NCBI GenBank assembly: GCA_027858865.1
Contig: JAQIBW010000020.1
Coordinates: 1-20,402, forward strand
Origin: Sulfurimonas sp.
GTDB taxonomy: Bacteria > Campylobacterota > Campylobacteria > Campylobacterales > Sulfurimonadaceae
Reading direction: 5' to 3'
DNA: 20,402 nucleotides
This document shows positions 7,302 to 14,536 of this stretch, piece after piece. The notes under the pieces were generated by a model. It was given only the letters and a program-made list of their open reading frames with translations, was not told the origin of the DNA and ran no database searches. Both the position numbers and the translations under genes were made by a program. Every line of letters starts with the position of its first letter. Positions within the stretch are counted from its first letter, which is position 1.

Positions 7302-8306
7302 ATGTTTAGGCTATTTTTAGCTCTAAACTTTCTTCTTTTAAATTTATTTGCCTGTGCAGGTGGATATGATTCTTGCAGGCAAAAAATCATAGACTCAAAT
7401 GCTGTAAAGCATCAATCACTTCAAATTCCAGTTTTAAAAAATAAAAAATTAATATACTCAAAATATCTTCCAAATGCTAAAATCATCAAATATGACCCTT
7501 TTCTTCAACTCTATCTTGTTGAGGATAGAAAAAAATTCAAACACCCTTTTAAAATAAATAATCATCTTTCACTGGGTGTCGCTTCCGTAGATGCAAGAAG
7601 AGCTATAGAGGGCAGAATTAAAAAAAGACAAGTCGGTCTGAATAGCTTTGCTACTTTTAGTGAAAAGGTTTACACTCCATCTCTACTTTTAAACAGTTGT
7701 TGTGCTCTAGAAGGTATTGTAACACCTAAAGGTATAATTGAAAAAGCATATATAGAGAGGTTTTTAAAATCTAAGAGAAGTACTTATGGTGACATAGGAA
7801 TAAGAGTTATAGATAACAAAAAAGCGATAGTGATAAACAGAGTAAATCCTTTTATTAAAAATAATCCATTTCTCGAAGGTGACTCTATAGTAGCTTTAAA
7901 TGGTGAAAAAGTAAGAGATAGTGCTACTTTTATGAGAAAGATATTGTTTTCAAAAATAGGTTATTATCATAAGATTAAAGTAAAAAGAGCCTCAACGTAT
8001 GTATATTTTAAAGTCAAGACTAAAAAGAGATATGGTGGCGGATATATAAGCGATACCTTTTTAGAGCAAAAAGGGATTTACTTTAGTCATAATCTAACAA
8101 TTTTAAAAATTGCTAACGAGTTTGAAGGCTATGGACTTAAAATCGGAGATAGACTTATTCAAGTAAATGGTACAAAAGTAAGTAATATAGCCGATATTAG
8201 AGAACATATAAGTGACTTTAAATATTTTGCGTCTCTTTTATTTGAAAGAGAACACTTTCAATTTTTTGTAAATATTAAAGGCAAGGTAAAGAGTGCCAAA
8301 AATTAA
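7302..8306 (+). CDS. Exported PDZ-domain protein, campylobacterial core type
   Basis: A 334-residue protein with an N-terminal hydrophobic segment MFRLFLALNFLLLNLFACAGG. This is a signal peptide, possibly with an atypical lipobox (LFAC) or a signal peptidase I site after ACA. The mature part contains four Cys (around 18, 25, and a CC pair in LLNSCCALEG), suggesting disulfides in the periplasm. Residues about 150-235 form a PDZ domain (GDIGIRVID, NPFLEGDSIVALNGEKV). A second PDZ-like unit is in the C-terminal part (FEGYGLKIGDRLIQVNGTKV). There is no protease domain, so it probably binds peptides or acts as an adaptor. The ATG follows the ybaB stop with no gap. Its equivalent (Cj1643) is, from memory, next to ispA in C. 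jejuni. Confidence 0.8.
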   Translation: MFRLFLALNFLLLNLFACAGGYDSCRQKIIDSNAVKHQSLQIPVLKNKKLIYSKYLPNAKIIKYDPFLQLYLVEDRKKFKHPFKINNHLSLGVASVDARRAIEGRIKKRQVGLNSFATFSEKVYTPSLLLNSCCALEGIVTPKGIIEKAYIERFLKSKRSTYGDIGIRVIDNKKAIVINRVNPFIKNNPFLEGDSIVALNGEKVRDSATFMRKILFSKIGYYHKIKVKRASTYVYFKVKTKKRYGGGYISDTFLEQKGIYFSHNLTILKIANEFEGYGLKIGDRLIQVNGTKVSNIADIREHISDFKYFASLLFEREHFQFFVNIKGKVKSAKN

Positions 8307-8329
8307 TCATCATTTAACAAGAGTGCATA

Positions 8330-8335
8330 TATAAT
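8330..8335 (+). promoter_or_regulatory. Possible internal -10 box directly upstream of ispA
   Basis: A perfect TATAAT ends 5 bp before the ispA ATG. No Shine-Dalgarno sequence lies between it and the start codon, and no convincing -35 is seen. If active, transcription would start at or within a base or two of the ATG, giving a leaderless message. It may equally be a chance match in AT-rich DNA. Confidence 0.3.
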
Positions 8336-8340
8336 TTCAC

Positions 8341-9186
8341 ATGCAAAATTTTGAAGCCTTTTTATTAGAGAATTTGCCAACATCAAAGAGTATTCACCCT
8401 ACTTACGAGAAAGCTCTTTCTCAGATGCTAACTGCTGGTGGAAAAAGGTTTAGACCTGCTCTTCTTCTTGGTGTTGTCGGTGCGTATAACTCTCTTATGT
8501 TAGATGGTGCTAGACATGCAGCATATGCTGTTGAACTACTGCACACTTATTCACTTATTCATGATGATTTACCGGCTATGGATAACTCTCCTCTTCGCAG
8601 AGGAGAACCTACTCTGCACGTACTTTATGATGAAGTAACAGCAATTCTTGTTGGAGATGCTCTCAATACTTACTCTTTTGAAGTTTTAAGCCAAGCACCA
8701 TTTTCAGACTACACACGAGTAAAGCTTATTGGGGAGTTAGCAAAAAATGGTGGATTAAATGGAATGGTTTTAGGTCAAGCGATTGACTGTTATTTTGAAA
8801 ACAAACCACTCAATGTTGCAGACATAAAAATTTTACACATAAATAAAACAGCAAAACTTATAGCGGCATCTTTAAAAATGGGAGCTATTATAGTGGGCCG
8901 TGAAGAATTAGGTGAAAAACTTTATGACTTTGGAATCAAACTTGGACTTCTTTTTCAAATCCAAGATGATATTCTTGACGTTACACAAACAAGCGAAGAA
9001 GCTGGAAAGCTGACAAACAATGATGAAGATAAAAATAGTTTTGTAACTATATTAGGACTAGAAAACTCCATAAAAGAAGCAGATACACTAGCTTTAGAGC
9101 TTAGTGCTGAACTAACGAGTTTTGATGAGAATTTAAAAAACGAACTCTCACCGCTACTTACAAAATATATCAATAGACATAAATAA
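8341..9186 (+). CDS. ispA: Polyprenyl diphosphate synthase, farnesyl/geranyl type
   Basis: The enzyme condenses isopentenyl diphosphate with allylic diphosphates to make farnesyl (or geranylgeranyl) diphosphate for quinones and undecaprenyl lipids. The 281 residues hold GGKRFRPALLL (33-43), the first Asp-rich motif DDLPAMD (75-81) followed by LRRG, LVGDAL, GMVLGQAID (141-149), KTAKLI, and the second Asp-rich motif QIQDDILD (206-213). The two-residue insertion in the first motif (DDxxxxD) is typical of bacterial farnesyl diphosphate synthases, so FPP is the likely product. The chosen ATG lies 34 bp after the PDZ gene and lacks a clear ribosome-binding site. tkt follows after 16 bp. Confidence 0.92.
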   Translation: MQNFEAFLLENLPTSKSIHPTYEKALSQMLTAGGKRFRPALLLGVVGAYNSLMLDGARHAAYAVELLHTYSLIHDDLPAMDNSPLRRGEPTLHVLYDEVTAILVGDALNTYSFEVLSQAPFSDYTRVKLIGELAKNGGLNGMVLGQAIDCYFENKPLNVADIKILHINKTAKLIAASLKMGAIIVGREELGEKLYDFGIKLGLLFQIQDDILDVTQTSEEAGKLTNNDEDKNSFVTILGLENSIKEADTLALELSAELTSFDENLKNELSPLLTKYINRHK

Positions 9187-9202
9187 AAAAGGCATAAAAA
9201 AC

Positions 9203-11122
9203 ATGGATAACTCAATTCGTCAAAAGATGGCAGATTCGATAAGATTTTTAGCAGCAGATATGGTTCAAGCTGCAAATTCAGGTCACCCTGGTGCACCAAT
9301 GGGTCTTGCAGATATCGCTGTTGTACTAAGTGAGCATATGAATCACAACCCGAAAAATCCAGATTGGTTAAACAGAGATAGATTAGTTTTCTCTGGTGGT
9401 CATGCAACTGGTCTTATTTACTCTCTTTATTATCTTTGGGGATATGGTCTTGAAGTAGAAGATTTAAAAAATTTCCGTCAGCTAGATTCTAAAACTCCTG
9501 GGCATCCAGAGTATGGACATACTGCAGGTATTGAGATAACTACTGGTCCTCTAGGTCAAGGTATTGCTAATGCTGTTGGTTTCTCTATGGCCTCAAAATT
9601 TGTTGGTTCTCAGGTTAACTCTGAGACAGCTGCACTAATTGACCATAATGTTTACTGTTTATGTGGTGATGGAGATTTAGAAGAGGGTCTCTCTTATGAA
9701 GCTTGTTCTATTGCAGGACACAACAAACTTGACAATTTAATCCTTATCTACGATTCAAACCGTATTACTATCGAGGGTTCAACCTCGTTAAGTATAAGTG
9801 AAGACATCCGCGGAAGATTTATTTCTCAAGGCTGGGATGTTTTAGAGTGTGATGGACATAATTTTGATGAGATAGATGCTTCTATTACTACTGCAAAAGC
9901 AAACAGTAAACCTACTATTATCATTGCAAACACTGTCATCGCAAAAGGTGCTGGTAAGTTAGAAGGTTCTCACCACGCGCATGGTGCTCCTTTGGGTGAT
10001 GATGTTATAGCTCAGGCTAAAACAGATGCAGGTTTTGATCCTGCGAAAAAATTCTTTGTAGATGAAGACGTTATGGCAAGATTTAGATGTGCAATAGAAG
10101 AGGGTGATTTTTTAGAGCGTGAATGGATTCATAGACAAAAAACTCTCCCTTTAATGGAGCAAAATGAAGCTTTGAGCGCATTGCAAAATCCTGATTTTTC
10201 TCGTATTGACTATCCAAGTTTTGAAAAAGCAGATGCAACTCGTGGTACAAATGGAAAAATCATGAACGCTATTGCTAGAGCTATTCCAAGTTTCTTAGGC
10301 GGTTCTGCTGACCTGAGTCCGTCAAACAAAACAAACTTAAATGATATGGGTGTTTATCCAAAAGGTAGAAATATTTACTTTGGTATTCGTGAACATGCAA
10401 TGGCATCTATTGTAAATGCAATGGCTCTTTATGGTCCACTTTTACCTTTCTCAGCTACTTTCTTCGTATTTTCAGATTACCTAAAACCGGCTGCTAGAAT
10501 CGCTGCTCTTACTGGCATCCAGCAGTTCTTTATCTGGACTCATGATAGTATCGGTGTCGGAGAAGATGGTCCGACTCATCAACCAATAGAGCATCTTTCA
10601 CAGTTTCGTGCACTTCCAAACTTCTACGTTTGGAGACCTGCGGATGGTGCTGAGAATATTGAAGCATGGAAAGTTGCTTTAGAGATGCGTAAATCCCCAT
10701 CAGCATTTGTATGTTCTCGTCAAAACTTAGCAGTTTTACCAACTCCTGCATCTGGAGAGATTTCAAAAGGTGGTTATTTACTTGCATCTGATGAAAATGC
10801 TGTGATTACTTTAATGGCTAGTGGTTCTGAAGTAGAACTTGCTCTAAAAGTTAAAGAGACGCTAAACGGTATGGATGTTCCGGTTAATGTTGTATCTGTT
10901 CCTTGTTATGATCTTTTTATAGAACAAAATGTATCATATATCTCTTCTATCATCAAAGAGGGAACTAAAACTGTAGCTATTGAAGCAGCGCGTGGTTTAG
11001 AGTGGTACAGATTTGCTGATACGGTTATAGGTATGGATACTTTTGGTGCATCAGCGCCGGCAGATCAACTGTTTGAGAAGTTTGGTTTTTCTGTAGCTTC
11101 TATTTTAGATAAAATAAAATAG
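9203..11122 (+). CDS. tkt: Transketolase
   Basis: Thiamine-diphosphate enzyme moving two-carbon units between sugar phosphates in the non-oxidative pentose phosphate pathway (and the regenerative part of carbon fixation where present). The 639 residues show the full domain order. The N-terminal TPP domain has SGHPGAPMG (26-34), the TPP/metal motif GDGDLEEG (155-162) with the Asn in YDSNRITIEG, and SHHAHG. The PYR domain has GGSADLSPSNKT, FGIREHAM with the catalytic Glu, and HDSIGVGEDGPTHQP. The C-terminal domain is intact. Length is normal for the family. AAGG about 10 bp upstream supports the ATG. It is the last large gene of the plus-strand run and is followed by a small hairpin and a 49-codon gene. 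Confidence 0.96.
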   Translation: MDNSIRQKMADSIRFLAADMVQAANSGHPGAPMGLADIAVVLSEHMNHNPKNPDWLNRDRLVFSGGHATGLIYSLYYLWGYGLEVEDLKNFRQLDSKTPGHPEYGHTAGIEITTGPLGQGIANAVGFSMASKFVGSQVNSETAALIDHNVYCLCGDGDLEEGLSYEACSIAGHNKLDNLILIYDSNRITIEGSTSLSISEDIRGRFISQGWDVLECDGHNFDEIDASITTAKANSKPTIIIANTVIAKGAGKLEGSHHAHGAPLGDDVIAQAKTDAGFDPAKKFFVDEDVMARFRCAIEEGDFLEREWIHRQKTLPLMEQNEALSALQNPDFSRIDYPSFEKADATRGTNGKIMNAIARAIPSFLGGSADLSPSNKTNLNDMGVYPKGRNIYFGIREHAMASIVNAMALYGPLLPFSATFFVFSDYLKPAARIAALTGIQQFFIWTHDSIGVGEDGPTHQPIEHLSQFRALPNFYVWRPADGAENIEAWKVALEMRKSPSAFVCSRQNLAVLPTPASGEISKGGYLLASDENAVITLMASGSEVELALKVKETLNGMDVPVNVVSVPCYDLFIEQNVSYISSIIKEGTKTVAIEAARGLEWYRFADTVIGMDTFGASAPADQLFEKFGFSVASILDKIK

Positions 11123-11133
11123 TAATATAGAAT

Positions 11134-11154
11134 TAGATGCCACAGCGGCATCTA
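11134..11154 (+). terminator. Small hairpin after tkt, possible attenuator or weak terminator
   Basis: An 8-bp perfect stem (TAGATGCC / GGCATCTA) with a 5-nt loop lies 11 bp after the tkt stop. It is followed by AAAAATC rather than a U tract, so it is not a standard intrinsic terminator. It could reduce read-through into the small downstream gene or protect the tkt mRNA 3' end. Confidence 0.35.
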
Positions 11155-11173
11155 AAAATCAGAGGAGTTTTTT

Positions 11174-11323
11174 TTGAAGATTTTAATAATCGTAATATTA
11201 ATAGATCTTTTTATTTTTACTACATCTCTGATTTTTGTTGATAATGAACGTCAAGTAATAGAAGATCAAAATCAAGAATATCATATGGATAGATACGGCT
11301 ACTATTGGAGAGTTCATGAATAA
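11174..11323 (+). CDS. Small single-pass membrane protein, 49 aa, TTG start
   Basis: A 49-codon gene with a TTG start, preceded by a very good ribosome-binding site (AGAGGAG at 11161-11167, six bases before the TTG). Residues 1-22 (MKILIIVILIDLFIFTTSL) form one transmembrane or signal-anchor helix. The remainder is a short hydrophilic tail (VDNERQVIEDQNQEYHMDRY) ending in an aromatic cluster with Tyr, Trp and His. With Lys2 at the N-terminus the tail probably faces the periplasm. There is no Cys and no known domain; function is unknown. It lies 51 bp after tkt behind a small hairpin, and its stop is 5 bp from the stop of the convergent nitroreductase gene. Its exact fit between flanking genes and strong RBS argue it is real. 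Confidence 0.65.
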   Translation: MKILIIVILIDLFIFTTSLIFVDNERQVIEDQNQEYHMDRYGYYWRVHE

Positions 11324-11328
11324 GATAT

Positions 11329-12882
11329 TTAACTATACGCCGGTCGTGTCATAATTCGACTATCTACATACCCACGACCTACTGTAAAATGATATAAAAT
11401 CTGATATCTATTATTTGTAAGTCCAAGTAATCTGTGCATATCATCATCTAAAAAACATCCTATTCCAGTTCCCGAGAGTCCCATAGAAGTTGCTTCAAGA
11501 TATAGTTGTTGCCCGATAGCTCCACATTCCCAGTAAAGTTCCTTATATCTATGTGCTCCATGTTGTTTAAGCTGATTCGTAAAATTACACAACATTCCAA
11601 GACTAAATGCTCCATCACTAGCAATGTCTTGAGAACAGCTTATTGCTTTTGAGGTAGAGGTTAAATCTCTTGTTTGAAGAAGATATAGATGCTCAAACTC
11701 TGTATGAGTCCAAGAAAATTTAGCATCCATCTCTTTTTCTAAGTCCCCCTTATCTCTAAAGTTTCGTACTAAAACATACAAACCTGCTTCATAGTCTTGG
11801 ACTTGATGTACAAAAATTGCCAAATGAGCCGAGTTCTCTTTTGCATCTTGAGAGTCTAAAACACTTGCAAGCATATTGTGAAACTGCTCTTTTGTAATAG
11901 TAGAGATATCCTTTTGCATCACATGAACACTTCGTCTGTTTAGAACTACATCTTTTGATTCTCTGCTTGGAGTTTTTTTTATCTCACTTCTTAGAGTTGT
12001 AGGTTGAGGAATTTGCACTTGGGATGTTGCTTCTTCGATTGCGGGGATGATATCCCACTTTTGCATTGAAGGGCTTAGTTTGTTTGCTATGCCTTCAAAC
12101 TTTAGGGGAATATTTTCTACAAGTGCATCTATGGATAGTTTTGGACTTATATCTTCTGGAGATATAATAAAAAGCATATCAGGATTTTCATCTTCGAAGA
12201 ATCTATCCTTTTGAGTTAAGCCTAAAAGAGTAGAGATATCAGCATCACTTACTCTGTCTAGTCTGGTTACTTTCCATCCAAGCATCTTCGCAGAGACTAC
12301 AAAAGCCTGCCATGCATGTCCTGCATCTAACTGAGTATAACGAAAAGCACGCTCTCCATACTTCCAAGCTTCACGCCATGAGATGCTTGATAGTCCTACG
12401 ATGAAACTATTTTCAGGTAGTTTTTTCCAAAATGCTGTTTCAAAACTAGCAAGTTCTTCTAAGGCATGATCTTTTGGTCTGTAGTGATAGATGCTACTTT
12501 TACTATCTTGTTCTGGCATAAGAGGAGGCATTATCAGATAACTCTCAGTTGGATGTAGGTTTCCACTAGATGCATTACATCTTACAGCCCAAGAACTTCC
12601 ACCAGATTCTTTGTAAGCCGCTAGACCCATGGAAAACTGTAGAAGCTGAGAAATGGACTCTTTTAAAAGTGGGGCAGATGGTAGTTGTGCATCTAGAAGA
12701 TGATATGGAGGAGTTGAATTTTCTATTGCCAAAGGTAGTTTTATAGTTTTGGCTCCATTGTAAACTCTAAATGGATCTGGTTGCATACTCCAGTCCATGT
12801 AGCCGAGGGAACGGGCATATCTTTGCTGGGCATGTTTTGTAGTTTCGTGGTACTTAAAGACCATCTGTAGTGAATTATTCAT
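11329..12882 (-). CDS. SagB/ThcOx-type tandem nitroreductase-domain protein
   Basis: A 517-residue FMN-dependent oxidoreductase-like protein with two nitroreductase-fold halves. The N-terminal half has YHETTKHAQQRYAR, LLQFSMGLAAYK, the signature RCNASSGNLHPTESYLI (about 118-134), FRYTQLDAGHAWQAF and LGWKVTRLD. The C-terminal half (from about 325, VLNRRSVHVM) has YELYWECGAIG-like sequence and LEATSMGLSGTGIGCFLDD, the FMN-contact loop of the family, then FTVGRGYVDSR. The relatives oxidise thiazolines/oxazolines in azole-modified peptides, but here no YcaO, ThiF-like or precursor gene is adjacent, so the substrate is open. No signal peptide is present; it should be cytoplasmic. The ATG lacks a ribosome-binding site and abuts a palindromic region; a Met at residue 7 is an alternative start. 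Confidence 0.85.
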   Translation of the reverse strand: MNNSLQMVFKYHETTKHAQQRYARSLGYMDWSMQPDPFRVYNGAKTIKLPLAIENSTPPYHLLDAQLPSAPLLKESISQLLQFSMGLAAYKESGGSSWAVRCNASSGNLHPTESYLIMPPLMPEQDSKSSIYHYRPKDHALEELASFETAFWKKLPENSFIVGLSSISWREAWKYGERAFRYTQLDAGHAWQAFVVSAKMLGWKVTRLDRVSDADISTLLGLTQKDRFFEDENPDMLFIISPEDISPKLSIDALVENIPLKFEGIANKLSPSMQKWDIIPAIEEATSQVQIPQPTTLRSEIKKTPSRESKDVVLNRRSVHVMQKDISTITKEQFHNMLASVLDSQDAKENSAHLAIFVHQVQDYEAGLYVLVRNFRDKGDLEKEMDAKFSWTHTEFEHLYLLQTRDLTSTSKAISCSQDIASDGAFSLGMLCNFTNQLKQHGAHRYKELYWECGAIGQQLYLEATSMGLSGTGIGCFLDDDMHRLLGLTNNRYQILYHFTVGRGYVDSRIMTRPAYS

Positions 12883-12916
12883 GCAGGCAGTTTAATAAAC
12901 TAGGCTTAAAGCCTGC
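12883..12916. promoter_or_regulatory. Two adjacent 13-bp dyads at the sagB-like start, operator-like
   Basis: Directly upstream of the minus-strand ATG lie two abutting odd-length palindromes: AGTTTAATAAACT (12889-12901) and AGGCTTAAAGCCT (12902-12914). They are enclosed by GCAGGC (12883-12888) and its reverse complement GCCTGC (12911-12916), which could pair into a hairpin next to the start codon. The region is shared with divergent selO. An operator for a dimeric regulator or a start-occluding RNA hairpin are both possible. Confidence 0.4.
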
Positions 12917-12980
12917 TACAAAAATATACTTGTTTTTTTTATATAGGTTTTTTTAATATCTCTAATGTTAAAACCTAATT

Positions 12981-14420
12981 ATGAAATTTTCACAATTAAA
13001 ACTAACTACCCCATACTTAGACTTAGATCCAATCTTCTATGATGAAGTAGAACCTACACCACTTAAAAATCCTTTCATTATCTCTGCATCTAGAGATGCA
13101 GCTAAACTCCTAGGAGTAGATGAAGATATAATGAAAGATGAAAAGCTGTTAGAAATCCTAAATGGCACACATAAGCTCGAAGGCTCAAAAACATTCTCCA
13201 TGTGTTATGCAGGTCATCAATTTGGCTATTTTGTTTTTCGTCTTGGAGATGGACGTGCTATAAATCTAGGTAAAGTTAATGGGCAAAACCTACAACTAAA
13301 AGGTGCTGGTCTTACACTTTACTCCCGTATGGGTGATGGCAGAGCAGTTTTACGCTCATCTATTCGTGAGTATCTAATGAGTGAAGCGATGCACGGTCTT
13401 GGCATCGAGACTTCACGTGCGTTAGCCCTCATAGGAAGTGACACTGAGGTAGCAAGGCAAACAAAAGAGAAGGCTGCAATAGTTCTTCGTCTATCTCCGA
13501 CTTGGGTTAGATTTGGTACATTTGAGTACTTCAATGCCCCAGGTAAGCATGACAAACTTCAACAACTTGCAGACTATGTCATAGATGAATCATTCCCTCA
13601 CTTAAAAGACGTAGAGGGAATGTACTTGAAGATGTATGAAGAGATAGTTAGAAATACTGCGATAACAATTGCCAAGTGGCAGAGTGTAGGTTTTAACCAT
13701 GGAGTTATGAACACTGATAATATGTCCATAGATGGAAGAACTATAGACTACGGTCCTTTTGCATTTTTGGATGATTATGAGTCTGGATATGTTTGTAATC
13801 ATACAGATGTAGATGGTCGTTATAGTTTTAAAAACCAACCCGGTATCGCTCACTGGAACTTGCAAAAACTTGCAGTTGCTTTATCATCCATAGTAAATCA
13901 CGAGAGAGCTTTAAAGATTTTAGAAGAGAGTTTTGGTGCTACTTATGAAACAGAGTATTTAAGTATTATGTATAAAAAAATGGGGATGCAAGAGAGTGAT
14001 GAGAAAGATATAGAACTCTTTAAGTGGATGCTAGGCTCACTAGAGAGTGCAACTATAGACTATACTCTTTTTTTTAGAACTCTATCTACTTATGATGGAG
14101 ATAAAAAAAGCATCTTGAGTTTGGCAGTGTTTCAAACTCCGTTACTAGAGTGGTTAGATGCTTATGATGAAAGACTCAAAAAGGAGAAACGCTCTAGCAA
14201 AGAAAGACATACTCAGATGTTAAGTGTAAATCCAAAATACATTTTAAAAAACCACATCTTGCAAGAAGCTATAGAAAAAGCACAAGAGCATGACTTTAGT
14301 ATGATAGAAGAACTTTTAGTTGTAGCACTTGCTCCGTTTGATGAGCATAAAGAGTTAGAGCATCTAGCTAAAGCAACACCTCTAAAGTCAAAAAATATTA
14401 AACTTTCTTGTTCATCGTAA
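12981..14420 (+). CDS. selO: Protein adenylyltransferase SelO (YdiU family pseudokinase)
   Basis: SelO has a kinase fold that transfers AMP from ATP to protein Ser/Thr/Tyr, implicated in the oxidative stress response. The 479 residues carry the family blocks: YAGHQFG (76-82), LGDGRAINLG (88-97), LKGAG (106-110) with the likely nucleotide-binding Lys, YSRMGDGRAVLRSSIREYL (114-132), GFNHGVMNTDN (237-247) with active-site Asn/Asp, and IDYGPFAFLDD (255-265) with the metal-binding Asp. The C-terminus is KLSCSS, with Cys in place of the selenocysteine of eukaryotic SelO, as in E. coli YdiU. Length matches the family. The ribosome-binding site is weak. It is divergent from the nitroreductase gene by 98 bp, and a strong hairpin overlaps its stop codon. 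Confidence 0.93.
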   Translation: MKFSQLKLTTPYLDLDPIFYDEVEPTPLKNPFIISASRDAAKLLGVDEDIMKDEKLLEILNGTHKLEGSKTFSMCYAGHQFGYFVFRLGDGRAINLGKVNGQNLQLKGAGLTLYSRMGDGRAVLRSSIREYLMSEAMHGLGIETSRALALIGSDTEVARQTKEKAAIVLRLSPTWVRFGTFEYFNAPGKHDKLQQLADYVIDESFPHLKDVEGMYLKMYEEIVRNTAITIAKWQSVGFNHGVMNTDNMSIDGRTIDYGPFAFLDDYESGYVCNHTDVDGRYSFKNQPGIAHWNLQKLAVALSSIVNHERALKILEESFGATYETEYLSIMYKKMGMQESDEKDIELFKWMLGSLESATIDYTLFFRTLSTYDGDKKSILSLAVFQTPLLEWLDAYDERLKKEKRSSKERHTQMLSVNPKYILKNHILQEAIEKAQEHDFSMIEELLVVALAPFDEHKELEHLAKATPLKSKNIKLSCSS

Positions 14421-14433
14421 CAAGAGAGTTTAA
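14398..14433 (+). terminator. Strong hairpin spanning the selO stop codon, no U tract
   Basis: A 15-bp stem with one G-U pair (14398-14412 with 14419-14433, left arm containing AACTTTCTTGTT) and a 6-nt loop that begins just before the stop codon at 14418-14420. A second, overlapping 16-bp palindrome GAGAGTTTAAACTCTC (14424-14439) could form instead. The 3' side is A-rich, not T-rich, so a classical intrinsic terminator is not supported. Transcript end protection or Rho/processing-dependent termination are alternatives. Confidence 0.4.
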
Positions 14434-14500
14434 ACTCTCAAAAAAGAAAATTATAATATTGCGTTAATATACGGTTAAAAGAGAGGGTATTTCAGGAGTG

Positions 14501-14506
14501 TATAAT
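14501..14506 (+). promoter_or_regulatory. Likely -10 box of the tolC-macA-macB efflux operon
   Basis: A perfect TATAAT lies 30 bp before the chosen ATG (14537), giving a predicted transcription start near 14513 and a short leader with TAAGGA as ribosome-binding site. No good -35 is seen. The placement rules out the in-frame GTG at 14498, which would lie upstream of the transcript start. Confidence 0.5.
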
Positions 14507-14536
14507 ACGCTCTATATTTACTCTAAGGATATTTCA

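Noticed and set aside
8955..9407. Minus-strand open frame of about 150 codons spanning the ispA/tkt junction
   Set aside because: It lies antisense to two clear enzymes; its Ser/Phe/Leu-rich translation has no family pattern.
11174..11323. Small ORF as a precursor peptide for the neighbouring SagB-like enzyme
   Set aside because: It has no Cys and few Ser/Thr in its tail, is a membrane-anchored sequence, and lies on the opposite strand in a different transcription unit.
14498..14536. Upstream GTG start for the TolC-like gene
   Set aside because: It would put 13 residues before the signal peptide and lies at the -10 box, upstream of the predicted transcript start; the ATG at 14537 has a good ribosome-binding site.
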